A program made the position numbers and the translations under genes. The notes under the pieces were generated by a model. It had not been told where the DNA came from. It saw only the letters and a program-made list of their open reading frames with translations, and searched no databases. From CAZUGA01 sp964619885 (GTDB lineage: Bacteria > Pseudomonadota > Gammaproteobacteria > Methylococcales > UBA1147), in the NCBI GenBank assembly GCA_964619885.1, contig CAZUGA010000016.1:24154-88153 (forward strand): a DNA stretch of 64,000 bases, in the 5' to 3' direction. Positions 34,637 through 44,300 of the stretch are shown here, piece after piece; within the stretch, counting starts at the first letter, position 1, and each line of letters begins with the position of its first letter.

Positions 34637-35251
34637 TTAATCTGCAACTGCGTTAAATGTACCCGAGTAGGCAAATGTTTGCCCCCAAAGCGGATGTACA
34701 ATGTGAAAATCTACCCGGACTTGGTTGTCGCCGACTTGAGTTTCGGTGATGTAGGCGCTGCCCGTCATCAACCAATGGGGTAATTTAAGCATGTAACCGC
34801 CTAATTTGAAGACATAGTGTTTACCGTCAAAAATGAGCCTGCCGTCTTTGATTTCAAGTCTTAGCAATAAACCCAATCCGCCACGGACAAACTCTATAAT
34901 TTCTTTGTCCCGGTAGCATTCCATACGCGAAAGGAACACTGCGGGTTTTCGTTTTGGATAGTGAAATAGCCGTCGCCAATACATTGTGCCGGAATGGTTG
35001 TCGGACCAATTGTAAACTTCGGTTGGAATCGCATCGCCCGAGCACGGAACCAAAGCGTGCAAGGGTCTCGCACACCAGGCCATGATTCGGCCGATCCCAG
35101 TCACGCGAATTTTGTCCATGACACCTTCATATCTAACCCTGTGGTGTTCGTTGTCGGCCCCGATGCTGTAGTGTTGGCGAACAATAGGGTTAAGCCGTTC
35201 CCAGTCATTGCCTAGCGCTTGTTGAAGTGCGGGTAAATTTTGAGATTTCAT
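34637..35251 (-). CDS. DUF4166 protein
   Basis: 204 residues, no signal peptide, AGGAG before the ATG. HYSIGADNEHHRVRYEGVMD at the N-terminus and the central RLFHYPKRKP stretch match the DUF4166 family, often encoded beside SDR/DoxX and DCC proteins. Function is unknown; lipid or membrane association is suggested by the neighbours only. It follows the DUF2269 gene by 16 bases and precedes the broken DCC gene by 11. Confidence 0.82.
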   Translation of the reverse strand: MKSQNLPALQQALGNDWERLNPIVRQHYSIGADNEHHRVRYEGVMDKIRVTGIGRIMAWCARPLHALVPCSGDAIPTEVYNWSDNHSGTMYWRRLFHYPKRKPAVFLSRMECYRDKEIIEFVRGGLGLLLRLEIKDGRLIFDGKHYVFKLGGYMLKLPHWLMTGSAYITETQVGDNQVRVDFHIVHPLWGQTFAYSGTFNAVAD

Positions 35252-35267
35252 TGTGGGGACTCCTAGA

Positions 35268-35735
35268 TTAAAAGGTGGGTTTAAAAACCATCAGGTAAAA
35301 GATGGCGATGACACCGATGAACGCGGGTACACCTAACCAAAACCAGGTTTTTGACAGTGTGTAATACTGCGCAGGTATTCCGCTGTTTTGTTCAATAGCG
35401 CGAAGTAACAAGTCACGCATCTTGATTTGTAAGTTCACAACCGGCAGCCAACAAAGACCAACGACGACGTACAGTATTAATGCGAGAAACAACCAACCGT
35501 TAGTCAACTGGATACCCATGGCGTTGGCCAGCAAATAACCGGTGAGTGGTTGCACAATTACTGATGTAGATGTGAAGATCCAGTCGGCAAGTACAACGTT
35601 TTTGGCGGTTACGGCCATCGCGTGAATATCACCGCTACGGTCATTCATGTATTTAAAAAATGCAGTACCTAGACCGGTTCCAAACAACAGTGTTGAACTG
35701 ACGATATGAATCAATACCAGGCTATGGTAGTTCAT
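35268..35735 (-). CDS. DUF2269 membrane protein
   Basis: 155 residues with four hydrophobic helices (YHSLVLIHIVSSTLLFGTGL first). The ATG at 35735 overlaps the SDR stop codon as ATGA and begins the first helix, so the longer open frame to 35819 is rejected. Conserved His in the first helix and WLPVVNLQIKMRDL are typical of DUF2269. Role unknown. Confidence 0.82.
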   Translation of the reverse strand: MNYHSLVLIHIVSSTLLFGTGLGTAFFKYMNDRSGDIHAMAVTAKNVVLADWIFTSTSVIVQPLTGYLLANAMGIQLTNGWLFLALILYVVVGLCWLPVVNLQIKMRDLLLRAIEQNSGIPAQYYTLSKTWFWLGVPAFIGVIAIFYLMVFKPTF

Positions 35736-37012
35736 GAGCGATCCTCCAATATGAGTAGTGAAAATGTTGCTGCAATCAACGGAATGTTTTTTAGTATCGG
35801 GGCGAATGGGTGCGTCCAAAATTCAGGTAGATACACGGTGATTATCCCGCTGTAACACATCATCAAGACGATTTGCAGGAGCAAAATTATTCTTATATTT
35901 TTACCCAACAACAATGCGCCACCCAGCATTAAATCCAGTGCGTATGCGAGGTACAGCGTCGGGCTATGCAATGACGTTGGGATACCAATTTTTTGTAGCC
36001 AGGCAAAGCTGAGTTCATGCGAAAATGCGAATATCGATACATAGGCGGAACCGATCCACAAGATTGCAAAACTGAGTCTAAGCAACGGGGTTAGCCAAGT
36101 GCGCCAGGCTGCGAGTCGATCCGCGGTTTGGGCCGGGTTAAGACGTAGATGTTCGTTTAGATCGCGGGCATTGTGGATGGTTTTCGCGGCGAATGGATGT
36201 GCGCTGATATCGTCCCGGTAAAGCATTTCTACACTACCGGAATTCAACAGGCTACCCGGAATCAAGCTGCCGATGTGCCCCATCGCACGACTTAGCCAGG
36301 TGGGAATGTTCCAGGCAAATGCCAACGGGTAGCCCATCCATACTCGTAGCATGACCAGTATTTGCGCAAAACGATATTGGGTCGGTCCGACCGCGATGAT
36401 TCGTTCGCAGGCCATCGATTCGTCCAAATGGCTCGCTTCATCAGCGATGGAATTGGCTAAATCATCGACGTGTATAGGTTGGACTATGGTGTTGCCATTA
36501 TTAATCAATGGCAGGATGGGTAGTGCAGCCAGAGACTTGAACAAAGCCATACTGCATTCACCGGGTCCGTATACGATGGAGGGTTGGACGATTGTCGATG
36601 CAATTGGAAGATTGCTCAGAAAGTCGTCTGCATCCCGTTTACTGGTCAGAAAGGCGTTGGATGCCGAGGTATCGGCACCCAATGCCGAAACTTGGATAAT
36701 TTTCCGCACACCGGATTGAATACAGGCGCTGAATAATGCAATGGGTGCATTTTTTTGCAGGCTATTGAACCGTTGTGTGCCCTGTTCGCAAATAATGCCA
36801 ACGCAGTTTACGACAACGTCCATGCCATCCAGGTGATCCAACCAAGCTTCCTTGCAGGTGCTTTGCGCAAAATCTACCGGAACGAGATGTGTGTAGGAAG
36901 ATGCGAAGCGGGGTTTATGGCATAGGCCCCAAACTTCGTGGCCGCGCGATTCCAAGGAGGCGACCACGCGTTTGCCGATAAATCCGGTTGCTCCGGTGAC
37001 CATGATTTTCAT
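35732..37012 (-). CDS. SDR epimerase-like protein with DoxX-like membrane domain
   Basis: 426 residues. The first 280 or so are an atypical/extended NAD(P)-binding SDR fold (MVTGATGFIGKRV), with an NmrA-like active site rather than a clear YxxxK. The last about 130 residues have four hydrophobic helices like DoxX. It is therefore an SDR anchored in the inner membrane. Its start overlaps the previous gene's stop by one base and its end overlaps DUF2269 by ATGA, so the four genes are one operon. Substrate unknown. Confidence 0.86.
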   Translation of the reverse strand: MKIMVTGATGFIGKRVVASLESRGHEVWGLCHKPRFASSYTHLVPVDFAQSTCKEAWLDHLDGMDVVVNCVGIICEQGTQRFNSLQKNAPIALFSACIQSGVRKIIQVSALGADTSASNAFLTSKRDADDFLSNLPIASTIVQPSIVYGPGECSMALFKSLAALPILPLINNGNTIVQPIHVDDLANSIADEASHLDESMACERIIAVGPTQYRFAQILVMLRVWMGYPLAFAWNIPTWLSRAMGHIGSLIPGSLLNSGSVEMLYRDDISAHPFAAKTIHNARDLNEHLRLNPAQTADRLAAWRTWLTPLLRLSFAILWIGSAYVSIFAFSHELSFAWLQKIGIPTSLHSPTLYLAYALDLMLGGALLLGKNIRIILLLQIVLMMCYSGIITVYLPEFWTHPFAPILKNIPLIAATFSLLILEDRS

Positions 37013-37398
37013 TACCGAATCTCCGAATCGTCATGACGGGTTAAAGCGGGCGTGATCCCATTTTCAGCCAAATACGTACGGGAAACACGCCACAGCACGT
37101 AAGCAACGCCCAATACAGCCAAGAACACACCAAGCAGCCCGCGGAATAACGTTTGTTTAACAATCAATAATCCCGAGGGTGCGTTGATCTCGCCAACTTG
37201 GCTGAAAAAAACCACCAGCAAAAGTGGAACGATATAAACCATCAGATGGGTGTATTGGGTCCAGAATGCGGACGCTTCTGAATCGTGACAAAAAAAAGAA
37301 AGCAAAGGGCCCAACGTGGGTTTGATAATACGTAAAACGGTAAAGCTGAGTCCCATTGCGATTAATAATTCGCCGCTAAAGAGTAAATAGTCATTCAT
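37012..37398 (-). CDS. small membrane protein, unknown
   Basis: 128 residues with four hydrophobic segments, resembling distant relatives of the DoxX/DUF2269 group in size only. AGGAA precedes the ATG. First gene of the leftward operon with SDR-DoxX, DUF2269, DUF4166 and the broken DCC gene. Confidence 0.72.
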   Translation of the reverse strand: MNDYLLFSGELLIAMGLSFTVLRIIKPTLGPLLSFFCHDSEASAFWTQYTHLMVYIVPLLLVVFFSQVGEINAPSGLLIVKQTLFRGLLGVFLAVLGVAYVLWRVSRTYLAENGITPALTRHDDSEIR

Positions 37399-37582
37399 GG
37401 TGTATTCCTGCTATGGTTTAAGAAAACAGATTTTGTACTGCTACCATCGCATTCATCGTGCCAGCTATCAGTGAATAGCTAATTTATTGAAATTAAAGTA
37501 AAAATATTTCTTATTGGAAATTGTCTGTCACATAGGTTGGCACTACAGGTTAAACTGACTGTAAACATCGTTTACATCTAAA

Positions 37583-39541
37583 ATGCAAAGCTTATATTTT
37601 GCCTATACCGGAAGTCTGGCCGCGAGCATATTGACCAGTGTGCTTTTGGCCGGGCTACTTGGGATCAAGGGTGGTCAAACCGCGGGTAGGATCCCGTTGA
37701 TCTTGTTTTGTCTGGGTAATGCGTCTTGGACCTTGGGGCACTGGCTGGCACAATCACAGGGCAGTCTATCTGGTGCCAGCGTAGAATTGGGTGTGGCGTT
37801 GATCAATCTGTCGCCTTGTGTTGCTGCGGTTTATTTGCATTTCGCTTTGCTTTTTAGCCGCCAAAAGGAATGTTTGCTCAGGCGCGCTGCGTTGATAGCG
37901 GGTTATAGCTCAACAGCGCTAATCAGCTTGATCGCTATCGTCATGCAGTCAGGTAAAATCGCACCGTGGTTGGGCTTTCCCCATTTCTTCTACTACACCG
38001 GTTTTGCGTGGGTGGTTGCATTATCGACGTTATTCTTGAGCGGGGTAGGGCATTGGATTTTGTTACAAAAATACCGCTCGGCTACTGGTAAGTACAAGCG
38101 CCAATTACTCGCGGTATTGTGTTCGGGTGTCTGGGGTTTATGTGCGTCCAGCGGTTTATTGCACGCTTCGGTCGGGCTAAATATATTCCCTTACCAGGTA
38201 TTGTTGCTTCCGGCTTATACGCTATTTTTGGTCTACGGAATCTTACGATACGAATTGATGGCGTTTAACCGCTGGTTTCGTCAGGGTTTGACATGGGTTT
38301 TGTTGCTGGCGATCGTATCACTCGTAGTTACTTTGTTGATGTCTGTGGTGGTTAAATTAGGCATTGCCGACTTTCATCCCATTTCTCTGGGCATTATTTG
38401 GCTGGGTACAATGATTAGTTTTCTGATCGCCTATGGTTTGTATCAACCATTGCAGAAGTTGGCGACACGATGGGTGTATCCCGGTGCAGAATTGGATGCT
38501 GCCCGATTGGATCATTGGCGAGAGCGTTTGTCAGACGTAAAAGATTGGCAACAGTTAAAAACCATTGCGGAAAAATTATTCCGCGATCATGTGCAGCATG
38601 AGGTCATAGTTGATTTCGCCAATGTAGAACTGGAGCGTTCGAGGTTAAATCCTGCCCATTTTAATTTTTCTTGTGTTAGGAATGCCGGAACATGGCTATG
38701 CGAAGCTTCACAAGACAGCGAGACCTGGACTTCCGCAACGCCCGGTGTTCGATTTAGCGGCGAGGTGTTCGCGGCGATACTGGCGGGCAGTGCTAATCAA
38801 TTGCAACAGGCATTAGAGCTGGCCAACGAAAAAGCCAAACAACTTGAACAATCGCATTTGGCGGAGTTGGGTCAGCTTTCCGCATCGATCGCCCACGAAC
38901 TTAGAAATCCGTTGAATATTATTGCTATGGCCAATGCCGACCATGGTGCACAGAATAGAGTGGAGGTCGACACGCAATTGGAGAGAGCTAATCGCCTGGT
39001 CGCTGAATTGCTGGATTATGCTGGAGAGATGCAAATTCACAAGCAAAACGCCAATATCAGTGATCTATGCACGGCTGTATTATCGCCTTATCAAAGGAAG
39101 CACGGGGCCCAGTCTGACTGCCCCGTCGAATTCGTCCAGGATATTTCCCCGAATTTGGTTGCTTACACCGATATTCATAGACTGCAGCAGGTTTTGGTTA
39201 ATTTGATCGACAACGCAATCGTCGCGACAAGCGGTGTCCAAGATCCAGTCGTTTGTATCCGTGCGTCGAAGCAACAACTTGGGATTCGAATGGAGGTCTG
39301 CGATAACGGATGTGGAATTGATGCGGATGGTCAGGTCTCTATGTTTCAACCATTTTGCAGTGGCCACCAATCCGGTACCGGTCTGGGTTTGGCGATCGTT
39401 AAGCGCATCGTCGAGGCACACCAAGGGTCGATACGCTACAAATCTTTGAACCCAATGACCGGTCAGTGGTTTGCGTCCTGTTTCGAAATATATTTTCCCA
39501 ATGCTCCAGTTGAACAAAAGACGGTTCAGACAACTACCTAG
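37583..39541 (+). CDS. membrane-sensing histidine kinase
   Basis: 652 residues. The N-terminal half (about 1-295) contains seven to eight hydrophobic helices, a 7TM-type sensor domain. The phospho-acceptor His lies near 436 in SASIAHELRNPLN, followed by the ATPase motifs LIDNAIVAT, GCGIDADG and GTGLGLAIVKRI. It is co-transcribed with the NtrC-type regulator that begins 10 bases later, forming a two-component system. The signal is unknown but is probably in or at the membrane. Confidence 0.92.
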   Translation: MQSLYFAYTGSLAASILTSVLLAGLLGIKGGQTAGRIPLILFCLGNASWTLGHWLAQSQGSLSGASVELGVALINLSPCVAAVYLHFALLFSRQKECLLRRAALIAGYSSTALISLIAIVMQSGKIAPWLGFPHFFYYTGFAWVVALSTLFLSGVGHWILLQKYRSATGKYKRQLLAVLCSGVWGLCASSGLLHASVGLNIFPYQVLLLPAYTLFLVYGILRYELMAFNRWFRQGLTWVLLLAIVSLVVTLLMSVVVKLGIADFHPISLGIIWLGTMISFLIAYGLYQPLQKLATRWVYPGAELDAARLDHWRERLSDVKDWQQLKTIAEKLFRDHVQHEVIVDFANVELERSRLNPAHFNFSCVRNAGTWLCEASQDSETWTSATPGVRFSGEVFAAILAGSANQLQQALELANEKAKQLEQSHLAELGQLSASIAHELRNPLNIIAMANADHGAQNRVEVDTQLERANRLVAELLDYAGEMQIHKQNANISDLCTAVLSPYQRKHGAQSDCPVEFVQDISPNLVAYTDIHRLQQVLVNLIDNAIVATSGVQDPVVCIRASKQQLGIRMEVCDNGCGIDADGQVSMFQPFCSGHQSGTGLGLAIVKRIVEAHQGSIRYKSLNPMTGQWFASCFEIYFPNAPVEQKTVQTTT

Positions 39542-39550
39542 TGATGATTG

Positions 39551-40924
39551 ATGACGGATAAGTCAAATTCTAACATCCAAAGTTATAGAATACTTTTGGT
39601 GGACGATGAACCTGCGTTTTTACGATTATGCTCAGGCTGGTTGGCGGGTTCCGGATATCATGTCGCGACGGCGGTTGACGCAGATCAGGCGGTTTCGCGC
39701 TACGCCGAGGAAAATTACGATCTGGTATTGTTGGATCTGGCGATGCCTCCGAGTATGGACCCGCAAGACGGTTTAGCCTTGGTTGCGCAATTTGATCGGT
39801 CGCCTGTCATCGTTTTAACCGGTCATGCTCAACGGGAACTTGCGTTGCAGGCGATAGAAAAAGGCGCTTGGGATTTCTTGGCCAAGCCAATCGATCCAGC
39901 CATGCTGGGTATCGTCGTCGATCGAGCTTTGACCAAACAAAGTCTGGTGATTGAAAACCAACATTTGCGGCGAGAATTGGGGGAACAGCAAAGTAGCGAT
40001 AACTTGGGAATAATAGGAATCAGTAAATCGGTACAACAGCTGCGTAATCTGATATACCGGGTTGGGCCAAGCAATATCAATATCATAATCAGCGGACCTA
40101 GCGGAACAGGAAAGGAATTGGTTGCGCGCGCGATCCATAATTGCAGTAACCGTTCGGCCTTACCCTTTGTGCCGGTTAATTGTGGCGCGATTAGTGATAA
40201 TTTGTTCGAGAGCGAATTTTTTGGACATATAAAAGGTAGCTTTACTGGTGCGACCGTGGATCGGCCGGGATTGATCGCCAGTGCGGCTGGTGGCACATTG
40301 TTTCTTGACGAGATCGGCGATATGCCGTTGTCGATGCAGGTTAAATTGCTACGTTTTCTTCAGGAAGGGAGTTTTTCGCCGGTCGGGAGCGATAGTCAGG
40401 TTGAAGCCGATGTTCGGGTGGTGACCGCAACCCACCGGGATCTGCAGAGTTTGATGCAGGAACAGGATTTTAGAGAGGATTTATATTATAGGATCAAAGG
40501 TGCGGAAATTAAGATTTTACCGCTTTCCGATAGGGTTGAAGACATCCCCTTATTGGCAAATTACTTCCTCGAAAAATATACGGATTCGAAGGTCTGCAGT
40601 TTTGATCCGGGTGCGTTGGATTGGCTTTTACAGCAAACGTGGCACGGAAATGTTAGAGAATTAGAGAACTGCATCGAGTCAGCTGTTGCGATGTGCAACG
40701 GTGCGCCTCAAATTACCCGTGCCCATTTGATGATGGAATTTGAAGAGATCGTTCAGCCAATAGCTAAACCCGATAGTTTGACTGGGAAATTGGCCGATTT
40801 GGAAAAAAGGCTGATTGTCGCGGCGCTGGATCAGCATCGGCAGAACCGAAGCCAAGCTGCGATTGCGTTGGGTATATCCAGAGCCGGTCTGTTGAAAAAG
40901 ATGGCCCGGCTTGGTTTGCGATAG
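39551..40924 (+). CDS. NtrC-family sigma-54 response regulator
   Basis: 457 residues: receiver (Asp near 62, in LLDLAMPP), AAA+ domain (GPSGTGKE near 182) and Fis-type helix-turn-helix (about 425-457, QAAIALGISRAGLLKK). The sigma-54 contact loop reads GSFTGA instead of GAFTGA. ATG 39551 is preferred to the TTG one codon earlier. It is the partner of the upstream membrane kinase. Target genes are not evident nearby. Confidence 0.93.
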   Translation: MTDKSNSNIQSYRILLVDDEPAFLRLCSGWLAGSGYHVATAVDADQAVSRYAEENYDLVLLDLAMPPSMDPQDGLALVAQFDRSPVIVLTGHAQRELALQAIEKGAWDFLAKPIDPAMLGIVVDRALTKQSLVIENQHLRRELGEQQSSDNLGIIGISKSVQQLRNLIYRVGPSNINIIISGPSGTGKELVARAIHNCSNRSALPFVPVNCGAISDNLFESEFFGHIKGSFTGATVDRPGLIASAAGGTLFLDEIGDMPLSMQVKLLRFLQEGSFSPVGSDSQVEADVRVVTATHRDLQSLMQEQDFREDLYYRIKGAEIKILPLSDRVEDIPLLANYFLEKYTDSKVCSFDPGALDWLLQQTWHGNVRELENCIESAVAMCNGAPQITRAHLMMEFEEIVQPIAKPDSLTGKLADLEKRLIVAALDQHRQNRSQAAIALGISRAGLLKKMARLGLR

Positions 40925-40946
40925 TCAATCCGTTGCCGACAAAGTA

Positions 40947-43900
40947 CTACTCCAAATTGGATAACTTGTCAGCAAGCTGTTCCAGGCCATCGAAATCGAA
41001 TTCTCCGGTAAGACGAATAATTTCATTGGCATAAAATGAGTCACTGGGCAGTTTGTGAGCTGTGCTCAGTAGCGCGTCCAGGTCTCCCATCGAGATCGCT
41101 ACACGTATATGTTCAGCAGTTGTCTTTGCCAGTGATAAAGAGACATCTTTGTCGTTCTCGGTTTCATTGGAAGGTGTGTCATTGTTCAGTGAAATCGTAT
41201 TATTGATCGTATCGACGGTTTTGGCTAAGACCGTTTTGAATTGTTCTAGCAGAGGTTGAAGTGATTCCAGATCGTGATTGCCGGTGATGGTCTGCGTATT
41301 AATCGCAGTTTCCAGTTCAGCGGTGGCGATTGATAATTCTACCGCGGAAAGGTTTGCCGCGACGCCTTTGATTCCGTGTAACATATTGCCGCATTGCTCC
41401 AAATCGTGGACAGAAAGCGTTTGCTCTATTTCGTGAGCGCTGCGAGCGTAAGTCGCGGCGAATTGCTTTAATAATTTAGCATACATCAGCCAATTACCGT
41501 TCAGGCGTTTCACCCCCGCTGCCGCATCGAAACCGGGCATCCAACCAATAGTGTCAAGTTGTTCGGCTGGACGGATATTTGAGACTGATTTTGCAGAAAA
41601 CGACGATACTGTATTTTTTTGTGGGGTGAGCGGATTGACCCACTTCAATAAAGTGGAAAACAATTTATCGGGATCTATGGGTTTGCTGATGTAATCGTTC
41701 ATTCCCGCACTGAGACATCGGTTTCGGTCCTCTTGCGTCGCATGCGCTGTCATCGCGATTATCGGTAATATATTTTCACCATGCGTCATACGAATTGTAC
41801 CGGTTGCTTCGTAGCCATCGATCTCGGGCATTTGCAAATCCATTAGGACCGCATCGTATTGTTGGTTTGTTATGAGTTTGATGGCTTCGCGGCCATTATT
41901 GGCAATATCTATTTGGGCGCCCAAACTCTTTAGTAGCGTTGCTGCGACCTCCTGATTGATCGGGTTGTCCTCGGCAAGCAAAATTTTTACCCCAGCCAAA
42001 GAATCGTCAGGCGGATGATGCTCGTTGCTATCTTCTGCAGATGACTGCTTTGTTCCTCCGAAAATATCCACTAGCGAATCGATTAACGTGGATTCTTGGA
42101 TGGGTTTTGTCAGGAAGTTGTTTAGTTTAAGTTGATTCGCCCGATTGCGCTCCGGTTCGCGGCCGAATGCAGTGATCATAACGATGGGTAGATCGCTAAC
42201 TTTTGGTGTAGAGCGAACAACGGCGGCGGTTTCTAAGCCATCTATTCCAGGTAATTTCCAATCCAACAACACCAGTTGAAACGGCTCATCGGAATCTGCA
42301 TGATTTAAGATCTGATCCAAAGCACGTTCTCCGCTGTCGACTTGCATGACGACCAAATCCAAACGGCTAAGCATTCCCACAAGTACTTCGCGGCTGGTTA
42401 CATTGTCTTCAACCACAAGTATTTTTTGTCCACGTAACACGCTGAGGGATTGGTTTTGTACGTCGGTTTTGTCGTCCAAACATTCGAACGGTAAGTTGCA
42501 CCAAAATGTCGAGCCGCAGCCCGGTTGACTGGATGCGCCGATATCGCCACCCATTAGATTGGTCAATTGTTTGCATATAGCGAGCCCCAATCCAGTACCG
42601 CCAAATTTTCTCGAGGTCGATCCATCGGCCTGGGTAAATGAAGAAAATAGTGTACTTATGTGCTCTGGATCTATACCGACGCCGGTGTCTTTAACCTGAA
42701 ATCGTAAGTGCAATTCCGATTTGTATTTGTCGATCAATTCAACATTGACATAGATTTCTCCCTGTTCGGTAAATTTAATAGCGTTGCCGGTCAAATTAAT
42801 CAGTATTTGCCGTAAGCGCAGCGGGTCACCGCGTAAATTGTTCGGAACATCAGGATTTTTATGGCAGATCAGTTCAAGATCTTTGTTTGCCGCGCTATCG
42901 GCAAAAAGATCACCGACATCTTCAATAACCTGTTGTAATTTGAAATCGGTATGCTCGATATCGAGTTTACCGGCCTCTATCTTGGAGAAATCCAATATGT
43001 CATTGATCAACGCAAGCAGCGCATCGGCGGATATCCTGATTTTGTTAAGGAAATTCTGTTGCTGCGTGTTCAATCGAGTCTGTAAGGCCAGCGCGGTAAA
43101 TCCGATGATGCCGTTCATCGGTGTTCGAATCTCATGACTCATGTTGGCCAAAAAATCGCTTTTTGAGCGGTTGGCTTTTTCTGCGGTTTCCTTGGCCAGC
43201 ATCAATTCTTGTTCCAGCTTTTTGCGCTCGCTGATATCGGTAGAAATGCCGCAGGTTGCGGTGCAAATGCCATTTTCGTCCAGGATAGGGAATTTCAGAG
43301 AAATCAATGTATGCTCTCCGTCGGAATACAACGCAGGTTCCTCCTCCGAAATAGGTTGGCCGGTGTTTAGAACGCGGAGATCATTGTCCCGGTATTGATC
43401 GGCCAATGTTTCTGGAAATAGCTCGTGGTCGGTTTTGCCGATAGTCTGCCGGTTGGTGAGTCGTAATTTTTCATTCCAAAGTTTGTTGACCATCAGGTAT
43501 TGCCCGTCGGAGTTTTTCACGTATATCAACGCCGAGCTGTTATCCACGATGCCCTTGAGCAGGCGTTGGTTCTCGCTTAATTCTACCGTGCGTTTTTCGA
43601 CTAGTGCTTCAAGCCCGGCCTTATAATTGTCCAGCTCACGCTCAGCTTTGGCTTGTTTGTCTTGCATATCGTTAAACGCGCGCACTACGGCACCTAGTTC
43701 GTCGTTACTGTTCCATTTAACGTGCTGTACGGTGTGGGTGTTTTGAATTTGTGTAATTGCTTGTTCCAGCGCCGAGATTGGGGCCACAATGAGTCGTCGG
43801 GTGGCAAGCCAGGTAATGGTCAATAAAGAAAGGATCAATACGCCCAGTATTACGGCATCGCCACCGATCCTTTCCGTCAATCGCTGATGGATTTCATTCG

Positions 43901-44300
43901 GACGAAATACAAGGATTAATTTGCCGGCTTTTTCTGAGGATGGGCCTCGTTCAAAAATTAAGTCGATTTCCCGCACATATTCTGGATCTATGTTGTTTGG
44001 TTCCAACCCTGTTTTTGCGAGTAATTCTCCAGACGAATCAAACACTGTAGCTGACTCGAAATTGGGGTCCATTTTGATATTTCGAAGTAATAGCTTAATT
44101 TGCGGGGTATCGTATTCCCACACGGCTTTGGTAAACGCGGTTTTATGAAGTTTTGCCAATTCATCAAGTTCACTCTGGAATTCTGTATGCCGGCTGGTGT
44201 AATGATAGAATTCCAATATGCCGAATGAAGCGACGATAGTTAACGTGACCAGAGGAAGATAGATCGCCAGTAGCTTTGCGTTTAGGCTGTTAAATTTCAT
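40947..44300 (-). CDS. hybrid sensor histidine kinase with two receivers and Hpt
   Basis: A 1,117-residue inner-membrane phosphorelay kinase. Order: helix (about 5-30), a short periplasmic region, a second helix (about 150-170), HAMP, coiled-coil, PAS (about 250-365), HisKA with His388 in SHEIRTPMNG, ATPase, receiver 1 (Asp near 678, LLDWKLPG), receiver 2 (Asp near 817, LMDLQMPE) and Hpt (His near 975, LHGIKG). The layout resembles BarA/TorS-type kinases. The ATG at 44300 begins the first helix. It overlaps the upstream binding-protein gene by 11 bases, hinting that this protein feeds the sensor. Confidence 0.93.
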   Translation of the reverse strand: MKFNSLNAKLLAIYLPLVTLTIVASFGILEFYHYTSRHTEFQSELDELAKLHKTAFTKAVWEYDTPQIKLLLRNIKMDPNFESATVFDSSGELLAKTGLEPNNIDPEYVREIDLIFERGPSSEKAGKLILVFRPNEIHQRLTERIGGDAVILGVLILSLLTITWLATRRLIVAPISALEQAITQIQNTHTVQHVKWNSNDELGAVVRAFNDMQDKQAKAERELDNYKAGLEALVEKRTVELSENQRLLKGIVDNSSALIYVKNSDGQYLMVNKLWNEKLRLTNRQTIGKTDHELFPETLADQYRDNDLRVLNTGQPISEEEPALYSDGEHTLISLKFPILDENGICTATCGISTDISERKKLEQELMLAKETAEKANRSKSDFLANMSHEIRTPMNGIIGFTALALQTRLNTQQQNFLNKIRISADALLALINDILDFSKIEAGKLDIEHTDFKLQQVIEDVGDLFADSAANKDLELICHKNPDVPNNLRGDPLRLRQILINLTGNAIKFTEQGEIYVNVELIDKYKSELHLRFQVKDTGVGIDPEHISTLFSSFTQADGSTSRKFGGTGLGLAICKQLTNLMGGDIGASSQPGCGSTFWCNLPFECLDDKTDVQNQSLSVLRGQKILVVEDNVTSREVLVGMLSRLDLVVMQVDSGERALDQILNHADSDEPFQLVLLDWKLPGIDGLETAAVVRSTPKVSDLPIVMITAFGREPERNRANQLKLNNFLTKPIQESTLIDSLVDIFGGTKQSSAEDSNEHHPPDDSLAGVKILLAEDNPINQEVAATLLKSLGAQIDIANNGREAIKLITNQQYDAVLMDLQMPEIDGYEATGTIRMTHGENILPIIAMTAHATQEDRNRCLSAGMNDYISKPIDPDKLFSTLLKWVNPLTPQKNTVSSFSAKSVSNIRPAEQLDTIGWMPGFDAAAGVKRLNGNWLMYAKLLKQFAATYARSAHEIEQTLSVHDLEQCGNMLHGIKGVAANLSAVELSIATAELETAINTQTITGNHDLESLQPLLEQFKTVLAKTVDTINNTISLNNDTPSNETENDKDVSLSLAKTTAEHIRVAISMGDLDALLSTAHKLPSDSFYANEIIRLTGEFDFDGLEQLADKLSNLE

